NCBI GenBank assembly: GCA_021794275.1
Contig: JAJYRD010000088.1
Location: 1-49,227 of the forward strand
Length of the DNA stretch: 49,227 bases
Source: Pseudomonadota bacterium
GTDB lineage: Bacteria > Pseudomonadota > Gammaproteobacteria > Acidiferrobacterales > Acidiferrobacteraceae
Direction: 5' to 3'
Part shown: one piece after another, positions 24,919-34,208 of the stretch
How positions within the stretch are numbered: the stretch's first letter is position 1
How the letters are laid out: each line of letters begins with the position of its first letter
The notes under the pieces: generated by a model
The model's database searches: none
The model's input: only the letters and a program-made list of their open reading frames with translations
Told to the model about the DNA's origin: nothing
Translations under genes and position numbers: made by a program

Positions 24919-24933
24919 GGTAGGGCTCCCTTG

Positions 24934-25431
24934 TTACTTGATAGCTATAGAGACGGGCTGCTTTACCCAGCCAGTCGGTCCGGCGACAGTTTCCACGAGA
25001 TGAATCTTGCGCGGCGTTATACGCACGATCCTTCCATAGTGCTCGCCCATATAGGTCCCCACCTGGACGCGATGCGTCGAGTGATCCGGCGTCCTCACGA
25101 GCGCCCAGAGCTCGTGGCCCGCCGAGAGCGTCCCGACCATCGTGATCGCATCCAGCGGAAAGTGCTGGAGCGGGCCCCTGGGGATGTGCTGGTTGGGATT
25201 GGGCCCGCGACCGGGCAAGCGCATCGCGAAGGGCTCGAATGGGTCGACGAGATGGTGCATGTCGAATGCCACGATGCGCGGGGCCGGGATCTTCGGGACC
25301 GGCTTCACGGGGGGCCGGTAACCCGCGTCCGCCGTCGCCACGAATTGCTGCAGCCGCGCCATCCCCCCTCCGCCCGAGCATCCGGCGAGTAACGCGCACG
25401 CGACGATCATGATCTGTCTACGCATCGTCAT
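24934..25431 (-). CDS. pilP: Type IV pilus assembly lipoprotein PilP
   Basis: A 165-aa lipoprotein with a signal peptide and lipobox LLAGC (acylated Cys18), followed by a Gly-rich spacer and the HLVDPFEPF motif typical of PilP, then the small beta-sandwich (LDAITMVGTLSAGHELWALV). It links the PilN/PilO inner-membrane complex to the PilQ secretin. Its ATG overlaps the pilO stop (ATGA). The length is close to the family norm (about 175). Confidence 0.93.
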   Translation of the reverse strand: MTMRRQIMIVACALLAGCSGGGGMARLQQFVATADAGYRPPVKPVPKIPAPRIVAFDMHHLVDPFEPFAMRLPGRGPNPNQHIPRGPLQHFPLDAITMVGTLSAGHELWALVRTPDHSTHRVQVGTYMGEHYGRIVRITPRKIHLVETVAGPTGWVKQPVSIAIK

Positions 25432-26030
25432 TTCTTCATATACCGGTGCTTTAAGTAGCGATAGGTCTTGGCGGTCACGGACATTGCAAGGTAATTTCCA
25501 TGCTTGACCGTAACCTTGACGTTGGCCAGAGTCACGATGCGCGGCAGCGCAGCGATATCGCCCACGAAATGCCCCAGCTGCTCATAAGTCCCCCCCACGG
25601 TGAGCGAAATCGGGAGCTCCGCGTAGAAGTCCTTGGGCACCTCCTTCTCCGGCTTGAAGAGCGCGAACTGCAGGCCGCTGCTCTTGCCTGCCTGGGTGAC
25701 CTCGGTCACGAAATCGGGCATGTGGGTCGTGTTCGGCAATTCCTGCAACAGCCCCCCGAACTCGACCTTCATCTTGCGCATCTGCTCTTCGTAGGCCGGC
25801 AGCTGCGCCGCCTCCATCTTCTGCTGAAGGAACTGCTGCTTCAGCGACTTCTCCTGCACCCTCAGATTGTCGTAGGTCTTTATCTGGCCGCTTATGAAAA
25901 ACCAGTAGCCCAGGCCCAACAACAAGATGCACGACAGGCCTACCCCGACGACCTTCACCGAGTACGGCGACGCCGACAGGTTGTTCAGGTCGACGTTCTT
26001 CAGGTCTTCGATCGTCTGCCGCAAATCCAC
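25428..26030 (-). CDS. pilO: Type IV pilus inner-membrane protein PilO
   Basis: A 200-aa bitopic protein that heterodimerises with PilN. A GTG start at 26030 is chosen because GGAGGAG lies six bases before it and it gives the usual DLRQTIEDLKNVDLNNL N-terminus. The frame itself is open 45 codons further, inside pilN. One transmembrane helix (about 27-46), a coiled coil, and the periplasmic ferredoxin-like fold with SLTVGGTYEQLGHFVGDIAA, the PilO hallmark, follow. pilN ends 2 bp upstream and pilP overlaps downstream. Confidence 0.93.
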   Translation of the reverse strand: MDLRQTIEDLKNVDLNNLSASPYSVKVVGVGLSCILLLGLGYWFFISGQIKTYDNLRVQEKSLKQQFLQQKMEAAQLPAYEEQMRKMKVEFGGLLQELPNTTHMPDFVTEVTQAGKSSGLQFALFKPEKEVPKDFYAELPISLTVGGTYEQLGHFVGDIAALPRIVTLANVKVTVKHGNYLAMSVTAKTYRYLKHRYMKK

Positions 26031-26032
26031 GG

Positions 26033-26608
26033 CTATCTCCTCCCCGCGATGGGCTTCTTGGCGGGCGCGATGCCCTTCCCTTGCGCGGTCAACGTAAAGT
26101 AGCTCAGGTGTGCGTCCCCCATCCTTTTCACGGTGATCACATCTAGCACCGGATTGGTGAACCACGGCGACGCCGCCAGATTACGCATGAACTGCGAAAC
26201 CCGCTCGTTCGACTGGGCGACACCCGAGATCGTGAAGGCCTGCGCGGACTGGGCGAGCGACGTGAGGTAGACGCCCGGAGGGACATCGCGCGCCAAGCTA
26301 TTGAAACTGTGCACGATCAGCATCCGGTCCATTTGGAGTTGCTGGATGACGTGCATGCGCGCAAGCAAGGCCGCGCGCGCCTTCTTGATCAGCGCGATCT
26401 TGTGGATCTTCGAGGCCATGAGCGACATCTGCTGTTGCAGATAGCTGTTGCGCGCCTGCTGATGAGACACGATGTCGCCAAGCTGCATATGGATATAGAA
26501 AAGCACGACCAGGACGGCCACCCAGGCGATGGCCGCCTGCCGCACCAAAGTCTGGTCGAGCTCCTTGCGGCGCTGCTCGCGCCATGGCAGAAGATTGAGC
26601 CGCATCAT
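26033..26608 (-). CDS. pilN: Type IV pilus inner-membrane protein PilN
   Basis: A 191-aa protein with the cytoplasmic N-terminal RLNLLPWREQRR segment that docks into PilM, one transmembrane helix (AIAWVAVLVVLFYIHM), a coiled coil and a periplasmic domain ending near FTLTAQG. Two adjacent ATGs (26608 and 26605) both overlap the pilM stop. I take the first, at nine bases from GGAG. It aligns the type IV pilus machine with PilO. Confidence 0.93.
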   Translation of the reverse strand: MMRLNLLPWREQRRKELDQTLVRQAAIAWVAVLVVLFYIHMQLGDIVSHQQARNSYLQQQMSLMASKIHKIALIKKARAALLARMHVIQQLQMDRMLIVHSFNSLARDVPPGVYLTSLAQSAQAFTISGVAQSNERVSQFMRNLAASPWFTNPVLDVITVKRMGDAHLSYFTLTAQGKGIAPAKKPIAGRR

Positions 26609-27669
26609 GGATCGAAGCTCCGAAGCGCGAGCCCGCAACCAACCATGAGCGAGGGTGTCTCGTTGGCGAAGATCTGGGGCTTGACGCGCGAGGCCAAGGT
26701 CATGCCGGCGAAGGGATTGGCGACCGCCGCCGGCGCTCCGACGCGGCTCGCGACGAGCTTCTCCACCCCAGGTATCTGGGCGCAGCCGCCGGCAAGCAGG
26801 ACAAGATCGATTTTATTGAAGGGGCTCGTCGCATAAAAAAACTGAAGGGAGCGCACGACCTCCTGGCAGAGGGCCTCCAGAAAGGGCTTGAGGACCTCGG
26901 GTTGATAGTTTTCGGGCAGCCCGCCCTGCTTCTTGGCGAGCCCCGCCTCCTCATAAGACAATCCGTAGCGCCGCTGGATCTCCTCGGTCAGCTGGCGACC
27001 CCCGAAACTATGCGATCGGATGTAGATGGAACGATTGCTGTGCATGACATTCAAAGTCATGCTCGTGGCGCCGATATCATAGACGGCAACGACCTTTTCC
27101 AGGCCGCCACCCGCCATGTGCTCGGCCATGAGGCCGTAGGCGTTCTCCATCGCGTAGGTCTCGAGATCAACGATGACCGGCTGGTAGCCGTGAGACTGGA
27201 TGACCGCCAGATAATCGTCGACCACCTCCTTGCGGCACGCTGCAATCAAGACCTCCACCTCCTCGGCATTGTCTTCGGCAGGACCGACGACCTGGAAATC
27301 GAGATTCACCTCGTTCAAGGGATAAGGGATGTAATGCTCGGCCTCCATCTCGATCTGGGTCTGGAGCTCCGACTCGCTTAGCGCCGCTGACATACGTACC
27401 AGCTTGCTGATCGCCTGACTTGCCGGGACCGACACCGCGACATGTTTCAATTTCGTTCCGCAACGCTTCATGGCGCGGTCCACGGTGGCGCCCACCTGGT
27501 CGATATCGGCGATGACCCGCTCGACTACGGCGTTCTGCGGCATGGGCTCCACCGCATAGCGCTCCACGCGGTATTGGTTCTGATTACGACTCAATTCCAG
27601 AACTTTGACCGACGAGGTGCTGATGTCCAGGCCGACGAGCGGCGGCTTTTTGCGGTTAAACAGACCCAA
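26605..27669 (-). CDS. pilM: Type IV pilus ATPase-fold protein PilM
   Basis: A 354-aa actin-like cytoplasmic protein that binds the PilN N-terminus. Actin-fold motifs are GLDISTSSVKVLEL at the start, AVYDIGATSMTLNVM (second phosphate loop) and LAGGCAQIPGVEKLV. The initiation codon is TTG (27669), closely preceded by GGGAGG. No ATG or GTG is available nearby and TTG gives the conserved GLFNRKKPPLVGLDIS start. It is the first gene of pilMNOPQ and divergent from ponA. Confidence 0.94.
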   Translation of the reverse strand: MGLFNRKKPPLVGLDISTSSVKVLELSRNQNQYRVERYAVEPMPQNAVVERVIADIDQVGATVDRAMKRCGTKLKHVAVSVPASQAISKLVRMSAALSESELQTQIEMEAEHYIPYPLNEVNLDFQVVGPAEDNAEEVEVLIAACRKEVVDDYLAVIQSHGYQPVIVDLETYAMENAYGLMAEHMAGGGLEKVVAVYDIGATSMTLNVMHSNRSIYIRSHSFGGRQLTEEIQRRYGLSYEEAGLAKKQGGLPENYQPEVLKPFLEALCQEVVRSLQFFYATSPFNKIDLVLLAGGCAQIPGVEKLVASRVGAPAAVANPFAGMTLASRVKPQIFANETPSLMVGCGLALRSFDP

Positions 27670-27729
27670 TTTCCTCCCTTTTTCCGGAACTTATGCCCGG
27701 TAGGTCGCTCTTTAGATGAGCTGCCATGA

Positions 27730-27759
27730 ACTATAGATCAGGGATTGGTGGTATGCCAA
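27730..27759 (-). promoter_or_regulatory. Sigma-70 promoter of pilMNOPQ
   Basis: On the minus strand TTGGCA (27759-27754), an 18-bp spacer and TATAGT (27735-27730) lie about 60 bp before the pilM start. It is back to back with the ponA promoter, with only a few bases between the -35 elements. Confidence 0.6.
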
Positions 27760-27763
27760 TGCT

Positions 27764-27791
27764 TTGGCGTTCTCGCATTTGCCCGTATACT
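27764..27791 (+). promoter_or_regulatory. Sigma-70 promoter of ponA
   Basis: TTGGCG (27764-27769), a 16-bp spacer and TATACT (27786-27791) lie 27 bp before the ponA ATG. Confidence 0.65.
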
Positions 27792-27818
27792 GGAAGCTAC
27801 CCTGCTGACTGAGAGATT

Positions 27819-30230
27819 ATGGCCTCTTCATCTACGCCCGGCGGCCCTTTGAAACGCCGGATCGGGTTCCGATTGCTGCTCATCTTTTTCGGGCTCTTTG
27901 CGGCCGGGGTTCTCATGGCGACGGTCACCGCGCTCGTGCTCGCGCCGACGCTGCCCGCGGTCCACAACATCACCCGCAAGCGCCTCAAGGCCCCCTTGCA
28001 GGTCTTGACGCGCCACGGCGCGCTTGTCGCTCAATTCGGCAACGAGGAGCGCATGCCCGTGACACTGAAGCAGGTCCCCCCACTGCTCGTTCAGGCGGTA
28101 CTGGCAGCCGAGGACCGGTCCTTTTATACCAACCCCGGCATCGACCTGCTTGGGATTTTCCGGGCCGCGTGGGTCGATATCTTGACCGGACGCAAGGCCC
28201 AGGGCGCGAGCACGATCACCATGCAGGTGGCGCGCAACTATTTTCTGAGCCCGCACAAGACCTTCACGCGCAAGATCAAAGAGGTCCTGCTGTCGTTCAA
28301 GATCGCGCGCGAACTGACCAAGAACCAGATCCTCACGCTCTATCTGAACAAGATCTTTCTCGGAAACCACGCCTATGGCTTCGAGGCCGCCGCCCACGTC
28401 TATTACGGGAAGCCCCTCGAAAAGCTCGATGTCGCGCAGCTCGCGATGCTTGCCGGGCTCCCGCAGGCCCCCTCTCTGGACAATCCGATAGACCACCCGC
28501 ATAACGCCAGGGCCCGTCGACACTATGTGCTCGGTCGCATGCTGGCCCTGGGCGACATCACGCAAACGCAGTACGCGCGGGCCGACGCGTCGCCGGTCGC
28601 CGCGCGACTCCATATGATCCACTACCATGTCCGTGCGCCCTATGTGGCCGAGATGGTTCGCGAATATATGGTCAAGCGCTTCGGGAAAAAGAAGACCTAC
28701 GATGGCGGCTATCGTGTTTACACCACGATCGGGGCGCGCGAACAGAAGGCCGCCGATCGGGCAGTGGAAGACGGGCTGATCGCCTACAGCCACCGCCACG
28801 GCTATTACGGGCCAACCGCCACTGTGCCAGTCGATGTGCAAACTTCGCCTCATCGCTTGAACCGCGACCTGCACCACTACACGACGGTCGGGGGCCTCGT
28901 ACCAGCCATCGTCACCGCCGTCGGCTACCACTCCGTGCAGGCCTATGACCTGGACCGGCGCAGCGTGCGGGTCGGGTGGCAGGGCCTGAAATGGGCCGCG
29001 CCCTTCATTAATGTCAACGCCGAGGGGCCCGCCCCCAAACAGGCGAGCGATATTCTGAAGGTAGGCAACGTGATCTACCTGCAGCACGTGGCCCCGGGGC
29101 AATGGGCCCTGGCGCAGATCCCGAAGCCCTATGCGGCGCTCATCTCCTTACGCCCCGATGACGGCTCGGTGGCGGCACTGGTGGGCGGCTTCGACTTCTA
29201 TCACGACAACTTCAACAATGTCACGCAGGCCTACCGGCAGCCGGGGTCGAGCTTCAAGCCCTTCGTGTACTCGGCGGCCATCGCCAAGGGCTATACGGCG
29301 GCGAGCCTCTTTAGTGGCGCGCCCATCGTGGCCTTGAGCGGTGCCCACGGCGAGCTTTGGAGGCCGCACAATTTTTCAGAGCACTTCCGGGGCCTTACGC
29401 GCATGCGCGTGGGGCTTGCGCAGTCGATCAATCTGGTTTCGATCCGCATCCTGCGCGCCGTCGGGATACGCTACGCCATACGCTATGCAAAGCGTTTCGG
29501 ATTCCGCGCCTCCCAGCTCCCGCACAGCCTCTCGCTGGTCCTCGGTAGCGCCACACTCACGCCGCTCGAGATGGCGCGCGGCTATACGGTGTTCGCGAAC
29601 GGAGGCTTCAGGATACGGCCTTACTTCATCCGCAAGATCGTGGATGAACGCGGCAAGACCATATGGCACGCCAAGCCCCTGATCGTTCCGCCCTCGTCTG
29701 ATACGGCCGCCCCCATCGTCGGGACGCCCCGTTTCGCGGTGCAGGCCATAAGCCCGCAGAACGCCTACATCATGACCAGCATGATGCAGAGCGTGATCCG
29801 CTCGGGGACAGGGCAGCTTGCGCTCTCGCTCAAGCGCGTGGATCTGGCGGGCAAGACCGGGACGTCGAATCACGAGCGCAACGCCTGGTTCTCGGGCTTC
29901 AGCCCCTACTTGGAGACCACTGTCTGGGTGGGCTACCCGGTGCCAAAGTCGCTCGGCCATTACGAGGTGGGTGCGCACGCCGCCCTCCCCATCTGGATCC
30001 AATATATGGGCGCATCGCTCGCGGGGAAGCCGGATACTCCGTTCGTGAAGCCGCCTGGTATCGTTACGGCTACGATCAATCGGGACACGGGACAACCCTG
30101 CAGCAAGACGAATCCGGCCGCCATGCGCGAGTACTTCATCAAAGGGACGGTCCCCAAAAAAGGTGGGCGGCATAGCCATTCGACGGGACCCCTGCCCACC
30201 CAAAGCGTCCGTAGCAGCGGGCTTTTCTGA
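27819..30230 (+). CDS. mrcA: Penicillin-binding protein 1A (bifunctional PG synthase)
   Basis: An 803-aa class A PBP with a cytoplasmic tail, a transmembrane helix (about 17-42), a GT51 glycosyltransferase with catalytic Glu98 in AAEDRSFYTNPGID and QGASTITMQVARNYFL, an OB-like insert of about 130 residues as in Pseudomonas PonA, and a transpeptidase with S477xxK (GSSFKPF), S536-I-N and K679TGT. It polymerises and cross-links peptidoglycan in the periplasm. It is divergent from pilMNOPQ as in Pseudomonas (ponA-pilM). The next gene starts 1 bp after its stop. The C-terminus is a short basic tail. Confidence 0.96.
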   Translation: MASSSTPGGPLKRRIGFRLLLIFFGLFAAGVLMATVTALVLAPTLPAVHNITRKRLKAPLQVLTRHGALVAQFGNEERMPVTLKQVPPLLVQAVLAAEDRSFYTNPGIDLLGIFRAAWVDILTGRKAQGASTITMQVARNYFLSPHKTFTRKIKEVLLSFKIARELTKNQILTLYLNKIFLGNHAYGFEAAAHVYYGKPLEKLDVAQLAMLAGLPQAPSLDNPIDHPHNARARRHYVLGRMLALGDITQTQYARADASPVAARLHMIHYHVRAPYVAEMVREYMVKRFGKKKTYDGGYRVYTTIGAREQKAADRAVEDGLIAYSHRHGYYGPTATVPVDVQTSPHRLNRDLHHYTTVGGLVPAIVTAVGYHSVQAYDLDRRSVRVGWQGLKWAAPFINVNAEGPAPKQASDILKVGNVIYLQHVAPGQWALAQIPKPYAALISLRPDDGSVAALVGGFDFYHDNFNNVTQAYRQPGSSFKPFVYSAAIAKGYTAASLFSGAPIVALSGAHGELWRPHNFSEHFRGLTRMRVGLAQSINLVSIRILRAVGIRYAIRYAKRFGFRASQLPHSLSLVLGSATLTPLEMARGYTVFANGGFRIRPYFIRKIVDERGKTIWHAKPLIVPPSSDTAAPIVGTPRFAVQAISPQNAYIMTSMMQSVIRSGTGQLALSLKRVDLAGKTGTSNHERNAWFSGFSPYLETTVWVGYPVPKSLGHYEVGAHAALPIWIQYMGASLAGKPDTPFVKPPGIVTATINRDTGQPCSKTNPAAMREYFIKGTVPKKGGRHSHSTGPLPTQSVRSSGLF

Positions 30231-30231
30231 A

Positions 30232-30855
30232 ATGGGGCGTCATACGCGGAGCGCCAACCCACGTGGCCGGGCGGTGGCGGCGGCGCGCCAGAAGATCGTG
30301 ATCGAAGCGGCCCGAATCATGGCCGAGGAAGGGGTCCGCGACTACCAGAGCGCAAAGCGCAAGGCCGCCCACCGGCTGAGCCTGCCGGAGGACAAGAACT
30401 GGCCGGGCAACGCCGAGATCGAGGCGGCCTTGAAGCAACACCTCGAGCTGTTTCAGAAAGACTCGCAGGCGATTCTGCGTGATCTGCGCGGCACGGCCCT
30501 CGAGGCGATGACGCTCCTGCAGGAGTTTTCGCCGAGGCTCGTAGGCGAGGTCTTGAGCGGCGCGGTGACGCGTTTTCCCGAAGTGCAACTCCATCTGGCG
30601 GCCGCCGTGCCCGAGGAGGTGGGTCTCTTCCTGGACGCCCACGGGATCCCCTTCGCGATGGAAGACCGGCGTTTGCGGTACAACAGCGAACGCGCAGTAG
30701 CCGTCCCGGTTTTTCGGTTCGTCGCAGGCGAGACCCCCTTCGCCCTCTACGTGTTCAGCCCCGAGGCGATCCGTGAGCTCCCGATCTCGCCGGTGGATGG
30801 CCGCCCCATGCATAGGGCTGGCATGCGGGAGGTCGAGGCGCTGCTCGCCAGGTGA
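30232..30855 (+). CDS. Conserved hypothetical protein, 207 aa
   Basis: ATG 30232 is one base after the ponA stop. The N-terminal half is helical and charged (IVIEAARIMAEEGVRDYQSA, then KRKAAHRLSLPE), and the C-terminal half looks like an alpha/beta domain (GIPFAMEDRRLRYN, VPVFRFVAGETPFALYVF) ending with SPVDGRPMHRAGMREVEALL. I recall similar gammaproteobacterial proteins of unknown function, some carrying doubtful transferred names. There is no signal peptide or membrane helix. Co-transcription with ponA is likely from the 1-bp spacing, but function cannot be given. Confidence 0.75.
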   Translation: MGRHTRSANPRGRAVAAARQKIVIEAARIMAEEGVRDYQSAKRKAAHRLSLPEDKNWPGNAEIEAALKQHLELFQKDSQAILRDLRGTALEAMTLLQEFSPRLVGEVLSGAVTRFPEVQLHLAAAVPEEVGLFLDAHGIPFAMEDRRLRYNSERAVAVPVFRFVAGETPFALYVFSPEAIRELPISPVDGRPMHRAGMREVEALLAR

Positions 30856-30926
30856 TAGCCCGCGCCGTCTTGCGCCGCGCGGTCGCGCCTCTGGTAAGAT
30901 GCCGCTACTCCTGACAGGATCACGAC

Positions 30927-32660
30927 GTGAAATACGCGCTAGCCACCCTTCTCCAAGACACTGTGTCGGCCCTCGTAGCCCAGGGGCGCCTGCCCGCCGG
31001 CCTGCCGGCCCCTGAAATCGCGCGCCCGCGCCAGGAAGGGCATGGCGACTTTTCGACCAACTTCGCGCTCACCGCCGCCAAGGCGGCGGGGCGTCCGCCG
31101 CGCGTTCTGGCAGAAGAACTTAAGGCCGCCCTCGGCGCATCGGCTCTAATCGAGCGCATCGAGATCGCCGGACCTGGTTTCTTGAACGTCTTCGTGGCGG
31201 AATCGGCGTTCCACGACATCGTGCGCACCATCCTGCGCGAGCGCGAGGACTACGGACGACTCACCGCGCGCCCCGGAAAGATCCTTCTCGAATTCGTGTC
31301 TGCCAATCCCAACGGACCGCTCCATGTCGGGCATGGCCGGGGAGCGGCCTATGGCGACTCGCTCGGCCGTCTGCTCACGTGGGCGGGCTACGACGTCGAA
31401 CGTGAATACTACGTGAACGACGCTGGACGGCAGATGGACATCCTCGCCCTGAGTGTCTGGCTACGTTACATGGAGGTTGGGGGTGAGAAAATCGCCTTCC
31501 CGGAGACGGGCTACCGCGGCAGTTACGTGGCAGACATCGCCCGCGCGCTTCGCAAGAGTGTGGGCTGCGACCTGCAACACCCGGTCGCGGATATCCTGGT
31601 CGCGAATCCCGACCTCGACGCCGACGCGCTCATGGATACCTGGATCGCGCGCCTGAAAGGGGCCCTGGGGGCGCGCTATCGGACCGTGCACGGCTTCGGC
31701 CTGGACGCCATGCAGGCCGACATCAAGGACGACTTGGCGGCATTCGGGGTGCGCTATGACCGCTGGTACTCGGAGCGGAGTCTCGTGGAAAGCGGGGGCG
31801 TGGACCGCGCCCTGGCACTTCTGCGCGCAAGCGGCGACCTCTACGAGGAAGGCGGCGCCTGGTGGTTCCGCGCGACGCGTTACGGCGACGAGAAGGACCG
31901 GGTAGTCGTGCGGGAAAACGGGGTGGCCACCTATTTCGCATCGGATATCGCCTACCATCTCGAAAAATGTGAACGAGGCTTCACAACGCTGATCGACATC
32001 TGGGGCGCGGATCATCACGGCTATGTGCCGCGCGTCAAAGGGGCGCTTGCCGCGCTCGGGCAAGATCCAGGGCGCCTGCAGGTCCTGCTCGTGCAGTTCG
32101 CGATCCTCTATCGCGGCGGACAACGCGCCCAGATGTCGACGCGTAGCGGGGAGTTCGTCACACTGCGGGAGCTGCGCGCGGAAGTGGGCAACGATGCCGC
32201 GCGCTTTTTTTATGTGCTCCGCAAAAGCGAGCAGCACATGGACTTCGACCTCGATCTCGCCAAGTCGCAATCCAACGACAACCCCGTGTATTACGTACAA
32301 TACGCCCACGCGCGGGTCTGCAGCGTGTTTCGCCAGCTGGACGAGCGCGGCCTTGCGCGACCAGACCTTGCCTCCGCCGACCTTACGCGCCTCGACGCCC
32401 CCGAAGAGCGCGTGCTTGAACGGACCCTTGGACGCTTCGCGGAGGTCATAGAGGAAGCAGCGCGCGACCGCGAGCCCCATCAGATCGCCTACTATTTGCG
32501 CGATCTGGCGGGCGATCTGCACGCCTACTACAACGCCCAGGCCTTCCTGAGCGTCGACGCGCCGTTGCGCGATGCGCGCCTCGCCCTGATCGCTGCCGCG
32601 CGCCAAGTCCTCGCGAACGGGCTTGCGCTGCTTGGCGTAAGCGCCCCCGAGAGCATGTAA
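30927..32660 (+). CDS. argS: Arginyl-tRNA synthetase
   Basis: A 577-aa class I synthetase charging tRNA-Arg. The start is GTG 30927 behind AGGA. It has an N-terminal Add1 domain, the HIGH-type motif ANPNGPLHVGHGRGAAYGD (HVGH at 133-136), a catalytic core with ADHHGYVPRVKGAL, the KMSKS-equivalent AQMSTRSGEF and a DALR anticodon-binding domain (AHARVCSVFRQL). An extended -10 (TGGTAAGAT, 30891-30899) may drive it. The next gene begins directly at its stop. Confidence 0.97.
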   Translation: MKYALATLLQDTVSALVAQGRLPAGLPAPEIARPRQEGHGDFSTNFALTAAKAAGRPPRVLAEELKAALGASALIERIEIAGPGFLNVFVAESAFHDIVRTILREREDYGRLTARPGKILLEFVSANPNGPLHVGHGRGAAYGDSLGRLLTWAGYDVEREYYVNDAGRQMDILALSVWLRYMEVGGEKIAFPETGYRGSYVADIARALRKSVGCDLQHPVADILVANPDLDADALMDTWIARLKGALGARYRTVHGFGLDAMQADIKDDLAAFGVRYDRWYSERSLVESGGVDRALALLRASGDLYEEGGAWWFRATRYGDEKDRVVVRENGVATYFASDIAYHLEKCERGFTTLIDIWGADHHGYVPRVKGALAALGQDPGRLQVLLVQFAILYRGGQRAQMSTRSGEFVTLRELRAEVGNDAARFFYVLRKSEQHMDFDLDLAKSQSNDNPVYYVQYAHARVCSVFRQLDERGLARPDLASADLTRLDAPEERVLERTLGRFAEVIEEAARDREPHQIAYYLRDLAGDLHAYYNAQAFLSVDAPLRDARLALIAAARQVLANGLALLGVSAPESM

Positions 32661-33263
32661 ATGGCCGAGAGACGCAGACGGCCTGCGCCACGATCCGGCG
32701 ACGCCCGACTTTGGGTCATCGGGGCAGTCACCCTCGGCGTCGGTCTTGGGCTTGGCCTGCTGGTCGCACATCACGAAGCGAAGACCCCCGAAAAGCGTCT
32801 GGCCGCGCCGCAGGCGAAACCCGCGCCCATCGCCCCGTTGAAACCGCCTGTGGCGCCCAAACCCAAGGGGCCTGCTCCCGGCCTGCCCGCCGCGACCCAG
32901 TTCGATTTCTACACCATCCTCCCGGAGATGCGCGGCCAGACCCGAAAGGGGCCCCCGGCCACGGCCGCCCCCGCGTCGCCTACGGCTCAAGCCCCCGCGA
33001 CAAATCGCCCGCAAATCGTGCGCGGCCACTTCATCCTGCAAGCCGCCTCCTTCCCGGATAGGACCGATGCAAGCCGCCTGCGCGCCGAACTCGCACTGCG
33101 CGGCTTGAAGTCCTACATCGAGCAGGTCAGCATCAGGGGGCGCGGGGCCTTTTATCGGGTCCGCCTGGGCCCCCTCCAGAAGCCTGCGATCACCCACGCG
33201 CGCGCGATTCTCGCGCGGCTCGGGCTGAAACCGATACTGCTGCGCGAGGCGCGCGGCAACTAA
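32661..33263 (+). CDS. SPOR-domain membrane protein (FtsN/DedD-like)
   Basis: A 200-aa bitopic protein. A short basic cytoplasmic tail, one transmembrane helix (about 17-36) and a long Pro/Ala/Lys linker containing TQFDFYTILPEMRG lead to a C-terminal SPOR domain (GHFILQAASFPDRTDASRLR ... FYRVRLGPLQK) that binds denuded glycan at the septum. The ATG abuts the argS stop. Small SPOR proteins after argS are common in Pseudomonas and relatives and are probably division proteins. Without experiments it cannot be equated with FtsN. Confidence 0.88.
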   Translation: MAERRRRPAPRSGDARLWVIGAVTLGVGLGLGLLVAHHEAKTPEKRLAAPQAKPAPIAPLKPPVAPKPKGPAPGLPAATQFDFYTILPEMRGQTRKGPPATAAPASPTAQAPATNRPQIVRGHFILQAASFPDRTDASRLRAELALRGLKSYIEQVSIRGRGAFYRVRLGPLQKPAITHARAILARLGLKPILLREARGN

Positions 33264-33300
33264 ACGCCCATCGGGCCCAGGATACTCGCGTCGCCCTTCA

Positions 33301-34191
33301 CTAGGCGGTCGCGGGTAGGTCGGCAGCCGGACAGAGGAAAGGGGTTTCAGGCAGACCCGACACGATCGGCAGCGCATCGTCGCGCGACCACTCGTTCCAG
33401 GAACCGAAATACACCCTCACATTCAGGATACCCGCCTCATGGAGCGCCACCAAGGCATTGGAGGCCCGCGCACCCTTGAAGCAATAGACCACGACTTCGG
33501 AATCGGGGGTTATCCCGACCTCGGCACAGGCGGCGCGAATCGCGGCGGCCGGACGGAACAAGGCCACCGTTCCCTCGCGCTCCTCCATCAGCCGATACCA
33601 CTCGATCCATACAGCCCCCGGCAGACGCCCTTTCCGCGGACAATAATCGACGCCGTAGGGCGATGAGCTCACACCCTCCCATTCGTCGCGGTCACGCACG
33701 TCCAGGATGACCGTCCCTGGCTGCGAGAGTGCCGTCAACACGTCTTCCTTCGTGGCCATGAAGGCATCGAAGGCCGGCCTCAGAGGAAAAACCCGTGGTT
33801 CAGGTGTGGGGATGTCCATCGTGACCGGCAGGCCGGCCTTGAGCCATGCCCGATAGCCGCCATGCAGGACGTGGACGCTTTCGTAACCGAGCGAACGGAG
33901 CAGAAAGTAGCCCCGACATGATTGGCCATAGCCCGTATTCATCGCGTCCTCGTAGATCACCGCCGTTTGTGCCCCCGAAAGACCCGCGGCCCCAAAGAGA
34001 CCCGCGAACGTAGTCGCGAGATCGGCGAGACCGCCAGGGTCGGAGGTGGCGAGGTAGGTGAAGATGTCGCGCATATTCACGGCCCCCGGGATATGGCCTG
34101 CCCCGTAGGTGGCCGGGTCGCGGGTGTCGATGACCACTCTGGGTCCGGACAGTGAGGCGAGATCATGAGGGCTTAAGAGTATCTGGGTCAT
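33301..34191 (-). CDS. Two-domain rhodanese sulfurtransferase
   Basis: A 296-aa protein from ATG 34191, which has a near-ideal ribosome site (AAGGAGGTGTT). The two rhodanese domains are ARVVIDTRDPATYGAGHIPGA-type at the N-terminus and ILDVRDRDEWEGV at the C-terminus. The active-site loop with Cys237 is VVYCFKGARAS. The N-terminal domain is the usual inactive one. Such enzymes move sulfane sulfur from thiosulfate or 3-mercaptopyruvate to cyanide or thiols. It is the last gene of the sigma-54 cyanate operon, 17 bp after cynS, and could connect cyanide/thiocyanate with cyanate metabolism. It has no visible signal peptide. Confidence 0.9.
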   Translation of the reverse strand: MTQILLSPHDLASLSGPRVVIDTRDPATYGAGHIPGAVNMRDIFTYLATSDPGGLADLATTFAGLFGAAGLSGAQTAVIYEDAMNTGYGQSCRGYFLLRSLGYESVHVLHGGYRAWLKAGLPVTMDIPTPEPRVFPLRPAFDAFMATKEDVLTALSQPGTVILDVRDRDEWEGVSSSPYGVDYCPRKGRLPGAVWIEWYRLMEEREGTVALFRPAAAIRAACAEVGITPDSEVVVYCFKGARASNALVALHEAGILNVRVYFGSWNEWSRDDALPIVSGLPETPFLCPAADLPATA

Positions 34192-34208
34192 AACACCTCC
34201 TTGTGTGC

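Noticed and set aside
31461-33377. Minus-strand 638-codon frame opposite argS
   Set aside because: argS on the plus strand has all class I motifs; the opposite frame is a codon-bias shadow without any domain.
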